Made by a program: the position numbers and the translations under genes. 20,214 nt of DNA from Mycocentrospora acerina (lineage: Eukaryota; Ascomycota; Dothideomycetes; Pleosporales): the NCBI GenBank assembly GCA_022701365.1, contig JAKUHH010000149.1, positions 1 through 20,214 on the forward strand, read 5' to 3'. The notes under the pieces are model-generated. The model saw nothing but the letters and a program-made list of their open reading frames with translations, did not search any database and was not told the origin of the DNA. Of this stretch, positions 20,003 through 20,214 are shown piece after piece; position 1 is the first letter of the stretch; each line of letters starts with the position of its first letter.

Positions 20003-20214
20003 TATAATGTTTAAAATATTATATTATATTATTATCTCTAAGTTAACTAAAACTTATTTAATAACTACTAAATTTATACTTACTTTAGATAATAACTCTT
20101 AAAAGAAATATATAAAGAGGGCAGTCTATATAGCTTTATAAAGTAGTTTTTCTACATCTTTTTATATAAGACCTATAGGTATAGAGAATAGTATCTTTAG
20201 TTTACCCTCTAGTC
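20003..20214 (+). repeat. 3' LTR of Gypsy 2, first 212 bp (cut by window end)
   Basis: It aligns without gaps to 7112-7323, with about 35 differences by hand count. Most are C-to-T or G-to-A relative to the left copy. The start reads TATAATGTT where the left LTR reads TGTAACGTT, so even the terminal TG is mutated. The remaining 76 bp or so should follow outside the window. Confidence 0.88.

Larger units (their letters stand above)
7112..20214 (+). mobile_element. Ty3/Gypsy chromovirus 2, RIP-saturated, carrying a nested Copia
   Basis: A TGTAACG-starting LTR at 7112 matches the sequence starting at 20003 base for base in length over 212 bp, with about 35 substitutions and no indel. Between them lie gag (zinc knuckle remnant), RT, RNase H, integrase and chromodomain, in order and on the same strand. 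A Copia element is inserted at 12318-17925. Without it the element in view is about 7.5 kb. CpA and TpG are nearly absent over most of 7440-12300 (about 3 each in 7441-7740). AAAAG at 7107-7111 is the candidate left target duplication. Confidence 0.9.

Overview
The window is a graveyard of nested retrotransposons from a filamentous ascomycete (Pezizomycotina-type) genome. No host gene, tRNA or rRNA was recognised. Four signs point to such a fungus: Ty3/Gypsy chromovirus pol genes, a Tad1-like LINE, a Ty1/Copia element whose gag and integrase look like those of fungal Copia elements, and the mark of repeat-induced point mutation (RIP). RIP shows as CpA/TpG turned into TpA, strong A+T richness, and in-frame TAG/TAA (fewer TGA) stops where Gln, Trp and Arg codons are expected. 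The species cannot be named from the sequence.

Layout, left to right. (1) 1-3472 is the 3' part of Gypsy element 1: reverse transcriptase, RNase H, integrase, chromodomain, polypurine tract and a 393-bp 3' LTR (TGTTAAG...CTTAACA). An antisense reading frame of 199 codons lies between pol and the LTR. It has a perfectly spaced Zn2Cys6 cluster followed by a coiled-coil-like stretch. (2) 3473-7111 is a heavily mutated Tad1-like LINE with ORF1 (CCHC knuckles) and ORF2 (endonuclease plus the start of RT). It is cut inside RT motif A by the next element. (3) 7112 to beyond 20214 is Gypsy element 2, saturated with RIP mutations: 5' LTR, gag, pol, chromodomain, a long 3' non-pol tract and the first 212 bp of its 3' LTR. 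(4) 12318-17925 is a complete 5608-bp Copia element inserted in the integrase C-terminal part of Gypsy 2. It has 129-bp LTRs, a CCTTG target duplication and one 1650-codon polyprotein frame broken only by stop codons.

The order of events can be read directly: LINE first, then Gypsy 2 into the LINE, then Copia into Gypsy 2. Gypsy 1 also appears to sit in the LINE. RIP load runs Gypsy 2 and LINE (heaviest), Gypsy 1 (moderate), Copia (lightest). Nothing here is likely to encode a working protein.

Points worth a second look: the antisense Zn2Cys6 frame; the Copia element whose LTRs are nearly identical although its coding region carries about 50 stops; a stop-free, glutamine-rich linker inside that Copia; a G+C-rich hexamer island that escaped RIP; opposite-strand RIP bias in one patch; and an exact 278-bp duplication around a single N that is almost certainly an assembly artefact.
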